Shown here: positions 1-8,854 of the stretch, piece after piece
How positions within the stretch are numbered: position 1 is the stretch's first letter
Layout of the letters: the number at the start of each line of letters is the position of its first letter
Assembly: GCA_024206335.1 (NCBI GenBank)
Contig: JAAGZL010000402.1
Span: 1 to 32,433 of the forward strand
Direction: 5' to 3'
From: Gammaproteobacteria bacterium
Lineage (GTDB): Bacteria; Pseudomonadota; Gammaproteobacteria; Chromatiales; Chromatiaceae
Length of the DNA stretch: 32,433 nt
Made by a program: the position numbers and the translations under genes
The notes under the pieces: model-generated
Seen by the model: the letters and a program-made list of their open reading frames with translations, nothing else
What the model was told of the DNA's origin: nothing
The model's database searches: none

Positions 1-175
1 CAGCTCCCGAGATGACTTGACGCCGTGTTCAGATGCCTACTTTGCTTCCCCTCTGGCGCTACGCACGCCGGGTAAGCAGTGCGGCCTCACGGCTACCGGG
101 GTCTACCAGCCTTCGCTTCGCTCTCCTTGGCTGGAAGCGGCCGCGAAAAAGTCTAAAGGGAAGAAGAAAAAATAG
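1..175 (+). CDS. C-terminal fragment of an unidentified protein (partial)
   Basis: A reading frame starting at base 2 stays open from the window edge to a TAG at 173-175, giving about 57 residues. The last residues are AAAKKSKGKKKK, a basic tail of a kind common at the ends of nucleic-acid-binding proteins. The stretch is richer in G and C than the DNA that follows it, and no other frame looks better. I recognise no domain, so no function is assigned. The open frame could be chance, because it is short and has no visible start. What argues for a gene is the lysine-rich ending just before the stop and the abrupt drop into AT-rich, stop-filled sequence after it. Confidence 0.35.
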   Translation, partial: SSRDDLTPCSDAYFASPLALRTPGKQCGLTATGVYQPSLRSPWLEAAAKKSKGKKKK

Positions 176-914
176 ATGCCACAGTAGTGGTGTAGTGTAT
201 TTGATGGGTGACAGGCCTTGGTCTCTGGGTCTGTTACCCGTTGGGTTTGTTCTGGATGAAAAAGCTGTCGCAGATAGCACTCTGTTTAGTTAGTCCGGCT
301 GTGTGTCTTGGCCGGATAAATCCGAAAATATATAAAGTAAGCCTTCTAATCTGCCCCGTTGTGGCTGCAAGATGTGTTTTTTTGTGGTCATTGGATGGAG
401 TTGGTCGTCGAGTATATTCTGCGTTGTGTTGGGGCATGTGAGCCGAGATCAAACAGACCTTCCACCCTGTTCGAGCTGTTATCTGAGCTGCTGTTGCCTG
501 ATTTGTTCCGCCTATTCTCTCGATGCGCTATTGCTGATTTGAAAATAACCGCAAAATGGGTGAATATGCGCCTGTTGTGGACAGATAATACTAAGAACAG
601 AGTTGGCGAAATGTCTATTCCAGGTGGCAGGGATGGGATTGTTATGAACGGGCTGTGTCAGGTTATTTGGGCCTGCCGTTGCTCCAAGTTGTCATGCCTG
701 CTGAAGTAGATTCCTATTTATGCGCGCCCACTGGAAGTAAATTCTTATCCATCCGCGATGCCTCAAAGCAAATATTAATCTCCAGGGTACCTCTGATAAA
801 TCTGTTATTCCGGTGCATGCATAACCTCTCTACCCTTATATGCCGTGATGATCATATTCGAGTTAATCAGGGTCACCCTTACTTATTATCTATTAATATC
901 AGGAACTTCAGCCA
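176..914. other. Long non-coding stretch upstream of the DUF485-actP block
   Basis: About 740 bases without a convincing gene. The open frames here are short, overlap each other on both strands and match no family I know. An imperfect inverted repeat (GGGTGACAG at 206-214 with CTGTTACCC at 231-239) could be the end of the transcript from the preceding fragment, but it has no T run. The last 70 bases are AT-rich and should contain the promoter of the DUF485-actP transcript. An AGGA at about 901-904 lies some ten bases before the DUF485 ATG at 915. Confidence 0.5.
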
Positions 915-1207
915 ATGTCAGAGCAATTATATGAACGGATCAAACAGGATCCCAATTACGTAAAATTATCGCAGACCAGAGCTAAATTTGCTTACACCCT
1001 CTCTATTATGGTTTCGTGCTGGTAGTGGGTTTTGCGCCAGAGTTTCTGGCTCAGCCCATGTCTGAGGGTTCAACCCTTTCCATCGGTGTACCTATCGGTG
1101 CCTCTATCCTGGTCTTTGCTTGGGTTATGACCGGTATCTATGTGCGTCGAGCCAACAATGAGTTTGACCCGATCAATCAGAAGATTTTGGAGGATGCGCA
1201 CAAATGA
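915..1207 (+). pseudogene. yjcH: DUF485 membrane protein (YjcH-like), frameshifted
   Basis: DUF485 proteins are about 100-residue, two-helix inner-membrane proteins encoded directly before the acetate permease ActP. The ATG at 915 gives MSEQLYERIKQDPNYVKL and runs to TLSIM, then reaches a TAG about 50 bases later at 963-1014. The expected continuation, YYGFVLVVGFAPEFLAQP to [13 protein letters not shown], is present in another frame from about 1004 and ends at TGA 1205-1207, overlapping the actP ATG. The join falls inside the first transmembrane helix, where several residues usually found between the two parts are absent. This suggests a small deletion of 3n+1 bases. Both halves are otherwise well conserved, so the damage is recent or is an assembly error. 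A GTG at 1016 could start a 63-residue remnant. Confidence 0.8.
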
Positions 1208-2880
1208 AATATTCACGCATATTAAGTGCCACCTCCGCTGTTCTGTTTATGGGGCTGATCTCTGTAAACTTTGCGGTTGCAGGTGGTGCTATTGAAGGTG
1301 AGGTGGAAAAGCAGCCGGTAAACATGGCGGCAATCGTCATGTTTCTGTTGTTTGTTGTCGTTACCCTGGGTATCACCTACTGGGCGGCCCGTCGTACCAA
1401 GTCAGCCAAGGATTTTTACACCGCTGGTGGTGGTATAACCGGGTTCCAGAATGGTCTGGCGATCGCCGGTGATTACATGTCAGCGGCCACCCTGCTGGGT
1501 GTCTCCGGCCTGGTATTTGCCCGTGGTTATGATGGTTTCATCTATACCATTGGTTTCCTGGTTGGCTGGCCTATCATTCTGTTCTTGATGGCAGAGCGGC
1601 TGCGTAACCTGGGTAAATACACCTTTGCTGATATCGTGTCTTTCCGCCTGGAACAGGCGCCAATCCGTACCCTGGCCGCCTCTGGTGCCCTGGCCGTAGT
1701 CATACTGTATCTGATTGCTCAGATGGTAGGCGCCGGCAAGCTGATCCAGTTGCTGTTTGGTCTGGACTACGCCTATGCGGTATTTCTGGTTGGTATATTG
1801 ATGATGGTCTATGTCACCTTTGGTGGCATGATTGCCACCACCTGGGTGCAGATCATCAAGGCCTGCCTGCTGCTCGGTGGTGGTACCCTGATGGCGTTGC
1901 TGGCCATGAGTCAGTTTGGTTTCAACCTGGAGACACTGGCCACCAAGGCGGTGGAGGTGCATAAGGATGGTTTCAAATTGATGGGGCCTGGCAGTCTGCT
2001 GGCTGACCCTATCTCTGCAATCTCTCTGGGTCTGGCCCTGATGTTTGGCACCGCAGGTCTGCCGCACATCCTGATGCGTTTTTTCACTGTAACTGATGCC
2101 AAAGAGGCCCGTAAGTCGGTGTTTTTTGCAACCGGTTTTGTTGGCTACTTCTTCATGGTGGTATGCATTATCGGCCTTTCTGCTATTGTCATTGTCGGTA
2201 CCGACTCCCAGTTCCTCACTGCTGACGGTAAACTGATTGGCGGTAACAATATGGCTGCCATGCATTTGGCCAAGGCAGTGGGTGGTAACCTGTTCCTTGG
2301 TTTTATCTCCGCCGTGGCCTTCGCCACCATTCTGGCTGTGGTATCCGGTCTGGCACTGGCTGGCGCCTCTGCCATCTCTCATGATCTGTATGCCAGCGTT
2401 TTCAAGAAGGGTAAGGCGACTGAGCAGCAGGAGATCAGGGTATCCAAGATTGCCACTCTGGGCCTGGGTATGACCGCTATTGTTCTGGGTATCCTGTTTG
2501 AGGAGCAGAATATTGCCTTCATGGTGGGGCTGGCATTTGGTATTGCAGGCTCTGCCAACTTCCCTGTGTTGATCCTCTCCATGTACTGGCGTGGCCTTAC
2601 CACCAAGGGTGCTTTCTACGGTGGCTATATTGGTCTGTTTACCGCATTGGCACTGGTAGTTCTCAGCCCCACCATCTGGGTGAGTATCCTGGGTTTTGAA
2701 GAGGCCATCTTCCCATACAAGCATCCGGCACTCTTCTCTATGACGGCGGCATTTTTCTCCATCTGGGCTATCTCAAAGATAGACAAGAGTCGTCAGGCTG
2801 CGGCTGAAGCGGCCCGCTTTGATAACCAGCTGGTTCGTTCCCAGACCGGTCTGGGTGCAGAAGGGGCTGCAGCTCACTAA
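1204..2880 (+). CDS. actP: Cation/acetate symporter ActP
   Basis: A 558-residue sodium:solute symporter (SSS family) of the ActP type, which takes up acetate and other short carboxylates across the inner membrane with a cation. It begins with a signal-like hydrophobic segment (residues 1-27) as in E. coli ActP, followed by about a dozen further hydrophobic segments. The family signature [18 protein letters not shown] leads into [14 protein letters not shown]. The length matches the family (about 550). The ATG overlaps the stop of the upstream DUF485 frame (ATGA), so the two were translated together. A strong hairpin follows the stop. The downstream DUF294 and exonuclease genes are the same neighbours as in pseudomonads, which supports the call. 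The substrate is inferred from the family. Confidence 0.93.
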   Translation: MKYSRILSATSAVLFMGLISVNFAVAGGAIEGEVEKQPVNMAAIVMFLLFVVVTLGITYWAARRTKSAKDFYTAGGGITGFQNGLAIAGDYMSAATLLGVSGLVFARGYDGFIYTIGFLVGWPIILFLMAERLRNLGKYTFADIVSFRLEQAPIRTLAASGALAVVILYLIAQMVGAGKLIQLLFGLDYAYAVFLVGILMMVYVTFGGMIATTWVQIIKACLLLGGGTLMALLAMSQFGFNLETLATKAVEVHKDGFKLMGPGSLLADPISAISLGLALMFGTAGLPHILMRFFTVTDAKEARKSVFFATGFVGYFFMVVCIIGLSAIVIVGTDSQFLTADGKLIGGNNMAAMHLAKAVGGNLFLGFISAVAFATILAVVSGLALAGASAISHDLYASVFKKGKATEQQEIRVSKIATLGLGMTAIVLGILFEEQNIAFMVGLAFGIAGSANFPVLILSMYWRGLTTKGAFYGGYIGLFTALALVVLSPTIWVSILGFEEAIFPYKHPALFSMTAAFFSIWAISKIDKSRQAAAEAARFDNQLVRSQTGLGAEGAAAH

Positions 2881-2916
2881 GCTGTTCTATCCTTCTTAAC
2901 CAAGACGTCAACCAAA

Positions 2917-2949
2917 CCCGGAGAGGCCTATGCCTCTCCGGGCCTTCTT
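2917..2949 (+). terminator. Hairpin after actP
   Basis: CCCGGAGAGGC (2917-2927) pairs perfectly with GCCTCTCCGGG (2932-2942) around a four-base loop. It is followed by CCTTCTT, a weak T tract. It lies 37 bases after the actP stop and just before the DUF294 gene, so it may be a partial terminator that lets some transcription through. Confidence 0.7.
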
Positions 2950-2976
2950 CCATCCAAGAGGTACAGGCTTATTTCT

Positions 2977-4782
2977 ATGCCAGAGCTATTCGATCTAAGT
3001 AACGCACCATTCAACCGTCTTAATGAGTCTGAGCAGAAAAAATTAACCAGTGCCCTTGATATTGCTTATTTCAATGCAGGCGAGATGTTGATCCATGAAG
3101 GTGAGATTCCCAAATATCTGTTTATCCTGATCAAGGGGTTGGTGCGTGAGACCCGTGAGGGGGAAACCATATCCTTCTATTCCACGCACGATAACTTCGA
3201 TGCCATCTCCCTGTTTGATGGCAGTTCAAACGGTACCTTTGTAGTGGAGGAAGAGGTGATCACCTACCTTCTTCCGGCCAAGCTGTTTCTGGAGCTGGCC
3301 CGGGATAACCCGGCCTTCGCCGGTTTTTATAGTGAGAAGTTGGGCGATAAGCTGGCGGCCCAGGTACAGGAGAGCTCTGTTAGCTCCATGCATGAGATGC
3401 TGGCAACACCGGTAGCGGATACCTTTCTCAATCCCCCCATCACCATTGAGGCAAGTGCCCCGTTGACTGAGGCGGCCCGGGTGATGAAAGAGAATGTACT
3501 CAATACCCTGTTGGTCAGGCGTGGAGAGGAGTTGGGACTCATCACTACATCTCAGTTGCGTGATGCGGTATTGATTGAGCAGGTACCTATCAGTAATCCC
3601 TGTGGAGAGTTGGCGGTGTACAGCACCATCTCCACTACCAGTGAAGAGCCCCTATCCCATGCCATGATGTTGATGTCCAAACATCGTATTCACCGGGTGC
3701 TGGTTACTGAGGATGAACAGGTTGTGGGTATCCTGGAGATGATGAACCTGCTCAGCTTCCTCAACAACCACACCCACCTGATTGCACTTGAGGTGGATCG
3801 GGCACAAAGCCCGGATGATCTTAAGCGTGCGGTGGAGGGTTTCCGGCCCCTGATCAAGGTACTACAGAGCAATGGTACGCGTATTCCGGTTATTACCCAG
3901 CTGGCATCAGAGATCAATCATCGCCTCTTTACCCGGTTGTTTGAATTCCTGGTACCACCAGAGCTGCTGCCTGATGTGTGCCTGATTGTCATGGGCAGTG
4001 AGGGGCGAAAGGAGCAGATCCTGCATACCGACCAGGACAACGCCCTGATTGTTCGGGATGGTTGTGACCTGGAACAGGTGCGTCAGGTGGCCAAGGCCTT
4101 CAGTCAGGCACTGATGGATTTTGGCTATCCACCATGCCCCGGTCAGATGATGGTGAATAACCCAAAGTGGTGTAAATATTACTCTGACTACAGAAAAGAT
4201 ATTACCCGCTGGGTCAGCCAGCCCAATGAGGCTGGCATATTGGACTTGGCAGCCTTTATGGATGCCGCATATGTCTGTGGTGATAAACAGCTACTGATTG
4301 ATACCAAGGACTATCTGTTTGAGTACTCTGCCAGTTATAGCCAGTTTTACTCTCAGTTTGCTCTTCCTATCAACAGCTTTGATGTTCCTCTGGGGTTATT
4401 TCAATCTCTGATTGTGGAGCGTGGTGAGCATGAAGGAAAGATTGACATCAAGAAGGGCGGTCTCTTTCCCGTCGTCCATGGTGTGCGCAGTCTATGTCTG
4501 GAGAAGGGGATTTTTAAGACCAATACCATTAAGCGTCTGCATGCATTGGCTGACCTCGGTGTGTTGGAGAAGAGTTTTACCTGTGATCTGATTGATGCCT
4601 TTGAGTTTATGCTTGGTCTTAAGCTGCGGGCCGGACTCAACTCAACGCAGGGGGGGAACACCAGTTTTGTTCAGGCTGGAGATCTGCACAAGCTGGAGAA
4701 AGACCTGCTTAAAGACTCCCTGGCTCTGGTCAAGGAGTTCAAGTCTGTGATTCATCACCACTTCAAGCTGGAGCGTTTTTGA
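2977..4782 (+). CDS. cNMP-binding / CBS / DUF294 nucleotidyltransferase protein
   Basis: A 601-residue cytosolic regulatory protein. Residues about 1-130 resemble a cyclic-nucleotide-binding domain (for example the segment around EGEIPKYLFILIKGLVRE). Residues about 135-270 form a pair of CBS domains. From about 290 comes the DUF294 nucleotidyltransferase core with GSEGRKEQ (about 340-347) and TDQDNA (about 351-356), the catalytic signature of the GlnD/GlnE-like fold. A DUF294 C-terminal helical domain fills about 450-600. The family is thought to sense a nucleotide or metabolite and modify a partner, but its target is unknown. The gene sits between actP and a DnaQ-like exonuclease, as in Pseudomonas, which suggests a role in controlling acetate or carbon metabolism. 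Its stop overlaps the next start (TGATG). Confidence 0.88.
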   Translation: MPELFDLSNAPFNRLNESEQKKLTSALDIAYFNAGEMLIHEGEIPKYLFILIKGLVRETREGETISFYSTHDNFDAISLFDGSSNGTFVVEEEVITYLLPAKLFLELARDNPAFAGFYSEKLGDKLAAQVQESSVSSMHEMLATPVADTFLNPPITIEASAPLTEAARVMKENVLNTLLVRRGEELGLITTSQLRDAVLIEQVPISNPCGELAVYSTISTTSEEPLSHAMMLMSKHRIHRVLVTEDEQVVGILEMMNLLSFLNNHTHLIALEVDRAQSPDDLKRAVEGFRPLIKVLQSNGTRIPVITQLASEINHRLFTRLFEFLVPPELLPDVCLIVMGSEGRKEQILHTDQDNALIVRDGCDLEQVRQVAKAFSQALMDFGYPPCPGQMMVNNPKWCKYYSDYRKDITRWVSQPNEAGILDLAAFMDAAYVCGDKQLLIDTKDYLFEYSASYSQFYSQFALPINSFDVPLGLFQSLIVERGEHEGKIDIKKGGLFPVVHGVRSLCLEKGIFKTNTIKRLHALADLGVLEKSFTCDLIDAFEFMLGLKLRAGLNSTQGGNTSFVQAGDLHKLEKDLLKDSLALVKEFKSVIHHHFKLERF

Positions 4783-5415
4783 TGGGGCTGTTGCACCGCT
4801 ACCGGTGCTGGAGTGATCGACGCAGATTGAAAGATCCTGCCTTTGAGTATCTGTTTGAACCGGATGTGACGGGTGAGTTGGTGTGTTTCGATCTTGAGAC
4901 CACCAGCCTCGACCCCAAGAGTGCGGAGATTTTGAGTATTGGTGCGGTAAAGATTCGGGGTGAGCGGGTGCTGGCTAGTCAGCGTCTTCACCTGCTGGTC
5001 AAGCCAACCCATGGGATCGACCGCGAGTTAATTGTGGTCCATAGGCTACGTAATGTGGATGTCGAGAGTGGTCTGGCCCCGGAAGATGCAATCCGTCAAC
5101 TACTGGTATTTATCGGCGCGCGCCCGCTGGTCGGCTATTGTCTGGAATTTGATGTGGCGGTGGTCAATCGCTATCTCAAGAAATGGCTTGGCATCCGTCT
5201 GCCTAATCAGCAGACTGAGGTTTCGGCCCAGTACTATGACTGGAAGACTCGGGGGGGGGGGGATTGATCGCTATATCGATTTGAGCTTCGATGTCATCCT
5301 GAGGGATCTGGATCTACCGGAACTGTCGAAACATGACCCGGTCAGTGATTCACTCATGGCGGCCCTGATCCATACCAAACTCAAGTACCAGACCAAGGCG
5401 GCGCCGCATGAATAG
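4782..5415 (+). pseudogene. DnaQ-like 3'-5' exonuclease, frame broken at a run of 12 G
   Basis: The DEDD exonuclease fold is clear: VCFDLETTSLDPKSAEILSI carries the ExoI DxE motif, and the C-terminal part has SKHDPVSDSLMAALI with the ExoIII H-x4-D motif. These two halves are in different frames. The first frame stops at TGA 5265-5267, directly after a tract of 12 G (5251-5262). The second continues in the +1 frame to TAG 5413-5415. With 11 G (or 8) the gene would read through as about 210 residues with all acidic residues present. The ATG at 4782 overlaps the DUF294 stop and is preferred over a TTG three bases earlier. It may be a real mutation, a slippage-controlled gene or a sequencing error in the homopolymer. 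The first 161 residues alone would lack the ExoIII motif and should be inactive. Confidence 0.85.
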
Positions 5416-5442
5416 GCTGGTCTGATAACCCTGTGCCGGAAC

Positions 5443-5455
5443 CTGCCAAAGGCAG
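5443..5455. terminator. Small hairpin between two converging genes
   Basis: CTGCC-AAA-GGCAG lies in the 44 bases between the end of the exonuclease gene (plus) and the end of rep (minus). It is short and has no T run on either side, so it is only a weak candidate for a shared terminator. Confidence 0.25.
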
Positions 5456-5459
5456 CTCC

Positions 5460-7466
5460 CTATCCATCTAGCAGTGCGCGCATGCTCGCCAGGTGGGAGG
5501 TGCCGCGTACCTGTTTCTCTTCTTCGGAGAGCTGGTGTTTTCCGCCCTCCAGTTTCAGATCGTCTTGTGGCAGCTCTTCGATAAAGCGGCTGGGGCTACA
5601 GCTGATGACCTCTCCATATCTTTTGCGTTTGCTGGCCATGGTCATGGTCAGGCTGCGCTGGGCGCGGGTGATGCCTACATAGGCCAGGCGCCGCTCCTCT
5701 TCGATGTTATCCTCTTCGATGCTGCTGCGATGGGGTAGTAGCTCCTCCTCCATACCCACCAGAAATACGTGGGGAAACTCCAGCCCCTTGGCGGCGTGCA
5801 GGGTCATCATGTGCACCCGGTCACCACCCTCATCCTCATCCTGACGTTCCAGGATATCCTGCAGCGCCAGGTGATTGATTATTCCAGACAGATTTTCGCT
5901 GCCAAAATCACCGCGATGCAGGTTCTCTATCCAGTTCACCAGCTCATTTACATTCTCCATGCGGTATTCGGCCACGCTGTCGCTGGAGCTTTTTTCATAC
6001 AGCCAATCCTCATACTCGATATCCTTGAGCAGTTGCCGCACCGTCTCCACCGGGTGGTCGGAAACGGCCCGCCGCTGGAATATGCCAACCCAGTGGGCGA
6101 ACTCCCGTACCCGTTCCAATGGTCGCCCCTTCAGGTTCTGCTGGAGTCCCAGTTCATCACATGCGGCCAGCAGGCCGATATTGCGTTCGGTTGCGTACTG
6201 GCCGATTTTCTCCAGGGTGGTGTGGCCGATCTCCCGTCGTGGAGTGTTGATGATGCGCAGGAAGGCCGAGTCATCGCTGGGGTTGGCCAGCAGGCGCAGA
6301 TAGGCCATGACATCCTTGATCTCTGCGCGGCTGAAAAATGAGGTGCCGCCGCTGAGAAAATAGGGGATCTGATGCCGGCGCAGGGTGGTCTCAAAGGCCC
6401 GGGCCTGGTGGTTGCCGCGATAGAGTATGGCGCACTCCCCGAAGTTTACCTCGCCCTTCAGTTTGCGTCCCATGATCTCTGACACCACGGTCTCGGTCTC
6501 ATGCGGTTCATTTTTGCATTCGATAAATCTGAGGGGGTCACCCGGACCCAATTCACTCCAGAGCTTCTTTTCGAATACATGGGGGTTGTTGGCAATGAGT
6601 TGGTTGGCGGCACGCAGGATGCGGCCGCTGGAGCGGTAGTTCTGTTCCAGCTTGATTGCCTTCAGGCGGGGAAAGTCATCCTTTAGTTTGACCAGATTTT
6701 CCGGTCGGGCCCCACGCCAGGCGTATATGGATTGGTCGTCGTCGCCCACTACGGTGAGGGCCTGACGCACTCCCACCAGCTGGGTTACCAGCTGGTACTG
6801 GCTGGTATTGGTGTCCTGATACTCGTCCACCAGCATATACCGGATGCGGTTCTGCCATCGATCCAGCACCTCTGGCTGCTCCTGGAACAGCAGGGTGGGG
6901 AGCAGGATCAGGTCATCAAAGTCCACCGCGTTGTAGGCACGCAGACTGCGCTGATAGCCGGCGTAGAGCAGGGCGGCGCGGCCATCCAGATCGTTCTCGG
7001 CCTGGGCCAGGGCCTGCTCTGGATTGAGCATGGCATTTTTCCAATCGGAGATGCTCCAGCGCAGGCCGGCCAGCAGGCTGTCATCTATCTTATCTTTGCG
7101 TAGCAGCTCCTTGAGCAGGTTCTCCGTGTCCTGGTCGTCGAAGATGGTGAAGCCCGGTTTGTACCCCAGGGACCTGATCTCCTGCCGGATGATCTTCAGG
7201 CCCAGGGTGTGAAAGGTGGATATGTTCAGCTCATCTGCGGTCTCACCCTTCAGCATCCGGCCTACGCGGGTGCGCATCTCACGGGCCGCCTTGTTGGTGA
7301 AGGTTACGGCGGTGATATGGCGTGGCTCCAGGCTACAGTTTTTTACCAGGTGGACGATCTTCTCGGTAATAACGCGGGTTTTACCCGATCCCGCGCCTGC
7401 CAGTACCAGCAGAGGGGTGTCGAGATAATGGACGGCCTCGTGTTGTCTGGGGTTGAGTGCGGACAT
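5460..7466 (-). CDS. rep: ATP-dependent DNA helicase Rep
   Basis: A 668-residue superfamily 1A helicase, close to the 673 residues of E. coli Rep. It moves 3'-5' on single-stranded DNA, clears proteins ahead of the replication fork and helps restart stalled forks. Motifs appear in the standard order: Q motif LNPRQHEAV (4-12), Walker A AGAGSGKT (23-30), the motif Ia region VTFTNKAAREM, Walker B VDEYQDTN, motif III VGDDDQSIYAWRGA, motif IV EQNYRSS, motif V MTLHAAKGLEF and motif VI VGITRAQR. The N-terminus fits the family without any extension, so the ATG at 7466 is taken as the start. The closest alternative is UvrD, but UvrD is usually longer (about 720). The gene stands alone, with its end facing the exonuclease gene. 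Confidence 0.92.
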   Translation of the reverse strand: MSALNPRQHEAVHYLDTPLLVLAGAGSGKTRVITEKIVHLVKNCSLEPRHITAVTFTNKAAREMRTRVGRMLKGETADELNISTFHTLGLKIIRQEIRSLGYKPGFTIFDDQDTENLLKELLRKDKIDDSLLAGLRWSISDWKNAMLNPEQALAQAENDLDGRAALLYAGYQRSLRAYNAVDFDDLILLPTLLFQEQPEVLDRWQNRIRYMLVDEYQDTNTSQYQLVTQLVGVRQALTVVGDDDQSIYAWRGARPENLVKLKDDFPRLKAIKLEQNYRSSGRILRAANQLIANNPHVFEKKLWSELGPGDPLRFIECKNEPHETETVVSEIMGRKLKGEVNFGECAILYRGNHQARAFETTLRRHQIPYFLSGGTSFFSRAEIKDVMAYLRLLANPSDDSAFLRIINTPRREIGHTTLEKIGQYATERNIGLLAACDELGLQQNLKGRPLERVREFAHWVGIFQRRAVSDHPVETVRQLLKDIEYEDWLYEKSSSDSVAEYRMENVNELVNWIENLHRGDFGSENLSGIINHLALQDILERQDEDEGGDRVHMMTLHAAKGLEFPHVFLVGMEEELLPHRSSIEEDNIEEERRLAYVGITRAQRSLTMTMASKRKRYGEVISCSPSRFIEELPQDDLKLEGGKHQLSEEEKQVRGTSHLASMRALLDG

Positions 7467-7529
7467 GCCATGGATTGATTCGGTTTGTGTAGAAGAGGCG
7501 ATGTATTATGCTGATAGGCGTAGAACTAT

Positions 7530-7579
7530 CAACATATATTAACCAGGATCTAAAATATACAGTCTGGTTAATAATGTTG
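7530..7579. repeat. Palindromic repeat, ATTAACCAG family, copy 1
   Basis: CAACAT (7530-7535) and ATTAACCAG (7538-7546) pair with CTGGTTAAT (7564-7572) and ATGTTG (7574-7579), leaving a 17-base AT-rich loop. Read on the minus strand the unit is ATTAACCAGAC, a spacer, then TCCTGGTTAATATA. That matches the second unit at 24300-24331 almost base for base outside the loop. It lies in the 216-base gap between rep and the LOG-family gene, which read away from each other. Confidence 0.75.
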
Positions 7580-7682
7580 GTAGCTCGGGTCTTTTGTCAT
7601 GGTTTGGAGTCTAAGTAGTGTGCAAATAGAGAGTCACAGAAATAAAAAATACACTTATTATCAAATGGTTAGATAGGTAAAT

Positions 7683-8405
7683 ATGAGCGATCAGAATAAT
7701 AGAAGAACTGCAGATCAGATGCGGCATAATGCCCAGTTAACCCGTGAATCCTGGAAGATTTTCCAGATAATGGCTGAGTTTGTGGAGGGGTTTGAGCGTT
7801 TGGCGCCGATCTGGCCTGCTGTGAGTATATTCGGGTCTGCCAGAACCAGCCGTGAAGATCCCAACTACAAGAAGGCTGAGGAGATATCACGCCTGCTGTC
7901 AGATAGCGGTTTTGCCGTAATCAGTGGTGGTGGTCCCGGGATAATGGAGGCCGTGAATAAGGGCGGGTTTATGGGTAAGTCCTCCAGTATCGGGTTGAAT
8001 ATCCAACTCCCCCATGAACAGAGTGATAACGAGTACCAGGATGTTGCACTCCATTTCCGCCATTTTTTCTCGCGTAAGGTGATGTTCGTAAAGTACGCCT
8101 CGGCCTATGTAGTACTCCCGGGTGGGTTTGGCACCCTGGATGAGTTGGCTGAGATCTTAACCCTGGTGCAGACTGGAAAGACTAGAAAGATCCCCATCAT
8201 TCTGGTGAACGAGTCATTCTGGAAAGGGCTGCTGGAGTGGTTTCGGGATACCCTGTGTACAGAGGGCACCATTAGCCCGGAGGATCTTGACCTGGTGCAC
8301 ATCTGTAATGAGCCAGCTGAAGTGGTAGATGCCATTTTTGCCCATTATGAGGAGCGTGGGTTTGAACCATCTGCAAAGGAGAAGGAAATTCTGTTGGAAC
8401 TGTAA
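7683..8405 (+). CDS. LOG family (TIGR00730) Rossmann-fold protein
   Basis: A 240-residue protein of the lysine decarboxylase-like / LOG family. The signature PGGFGTLDE is at 146-154, with an upstream SGGGPGIMEAVNKG segment that forms the phosphate-binding loop. Family members act as nucleoside 5'-monophosphate phosphoribohydrolases; plant LOG enzymes release free cytokinins. The exact bacterial substrate here cannot be read from the sequence. The N-terminal 35 residues precede the Rossmann core (VSIFGSARTSRED), a typical arrangement for the longer bacterial members. It is cytosolic, with no signal or membrane segment. A palindromic repeat lies in its upstream gap and a stem-loop follows about 60 bases after its stop. 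The ATG at 7683 is the only reasonable start. Confidence 0.88.
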   Translation: MSDQNNRRTADQMRHNAQLTRESWKIFQIMAEFVEGFERLAPIWPAVSIFGSARTSREDPNYKKAEEISRLLSDSGFAVISGGGPGIMEAVNKGGFMGKSSSIGLNIQLPHEQSDNEYQDVALHFRHFFSRKVMFVKYASAYVVLPGGFGTLDELAEILTLVQTGKTRKIPIILVNESFWKGLLEWFRDTLCTEGTISPEDLDLVHICNEPAEVVDAIFAHYEERGFEPSAKEKEILLEL

Positions 8406-8465
8406 TAAGATACCACCCTATAATCAGAATGAGTTATTCAGGCCTTGGTGTTGGTTATAAGTAAA

Positions 8466-8485
8466 CCTGAGCCAGTGGGCTCAGG
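8466..8485 (+). other. Perfect stem-loop in the leader of the DUF2782 gene
   Basis: CCTGAGCC (8466-8473), loop AGTG, GGCTCAGG (8478-8485). The eight-base stem is perfect, but it is followed by A-rich rather than T-rich sequence, so it is not a classical terminator for the LOG gene. It ends 30 bases before the ATG at 8516 and may instead stabilise or regulate that messenger. Confidence 0.5.
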
Positions 8486-8515
8486 AAAAGCTAAAAAATG
8501 AACAAAGGAATCACT

Positions 8516-8854
8516 ATGAAAAAGCGCTTGCTAGCCCTCTGCCTGTTAGTTGCGGCACCCATGTCTGTTATGGCAGTAGGAGATGGTAAGTTGGTACCCT
8601 TGCCGGTTCCACCGCAATTGCCGCCACAGGTTCAGAGTGGGCAGGTGTTGGAGCCTGAGGTAACCATCAGGGAAACAACCAAGGGAAAAGTGCACCGCTA
8701 CAGTGTCAATGGCCAGATCTATATGGTGAAGGTGGTGCCGCAGGCCGGTCCTGCATATTACTTTATCGATTCTGATGGTGATGGCAGGCTGGATGCCAGA
8801 GTAAATGATATCCACAACATCTCTGTGCCCCAGTGGGTGTTGTTCAGCTGGTAA
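8516..8854 (+). CDS. DUF2782 small exported protein
   Basis: A 112-residue protein with a signal peptide (MKKRLLALCLLVAAPMSVMA, residues 1-20) followed by a short proline-rich linker and a compact domain: EPEVTIRETTKGKVHRYSVNGQIYMVKVVP, then YYFIDSDGDGRLDAR and a C-terminal VPQWVLFSW. This matches DUF2782, a gammaproteobacterial family of unknown function often seen near polA. The start at 8516 is chosen over an ATG at 8498, because AAAGGA lies six bases before it and the signal peptide then begins with MKKR. DSDGDGRLD looks like a calcium-binding loop, but one loop is weak evidence for binding. The gene appears to be a single transcript unit behind a leader stem-loop. Confidence 0.82.
   Translation: MKKRLLALCLLVAAPMSVMAVGDGKLVPLPVPPQLPPQVQSGQVLEPEVTIRETTKGKVHRYSVNGQIYMVKVVPQAGPAYYFIDSDGDGRLDARVNDIHNISVPQWVLFSW

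Noticed and set aside
359..963. Two overlapping open frames (116 and 102 codons) in the first gap
   Set aside because: Their composition is unlike the real genes, there is no ribosome binding site or known motif, and the second runs into the DUF485 start.
1480..2724. Long open frame of 414 codons on the minus strand
   Set aside because: It lies wholly inside actP, is rich in Gln, His and Gly as expected for an antisense shadow, and shows no domain.
5769..6341. 190-codon open frame on the plus strand
   Set aside because: It is antisense to the rep gene, whose helicase motifs are complete.
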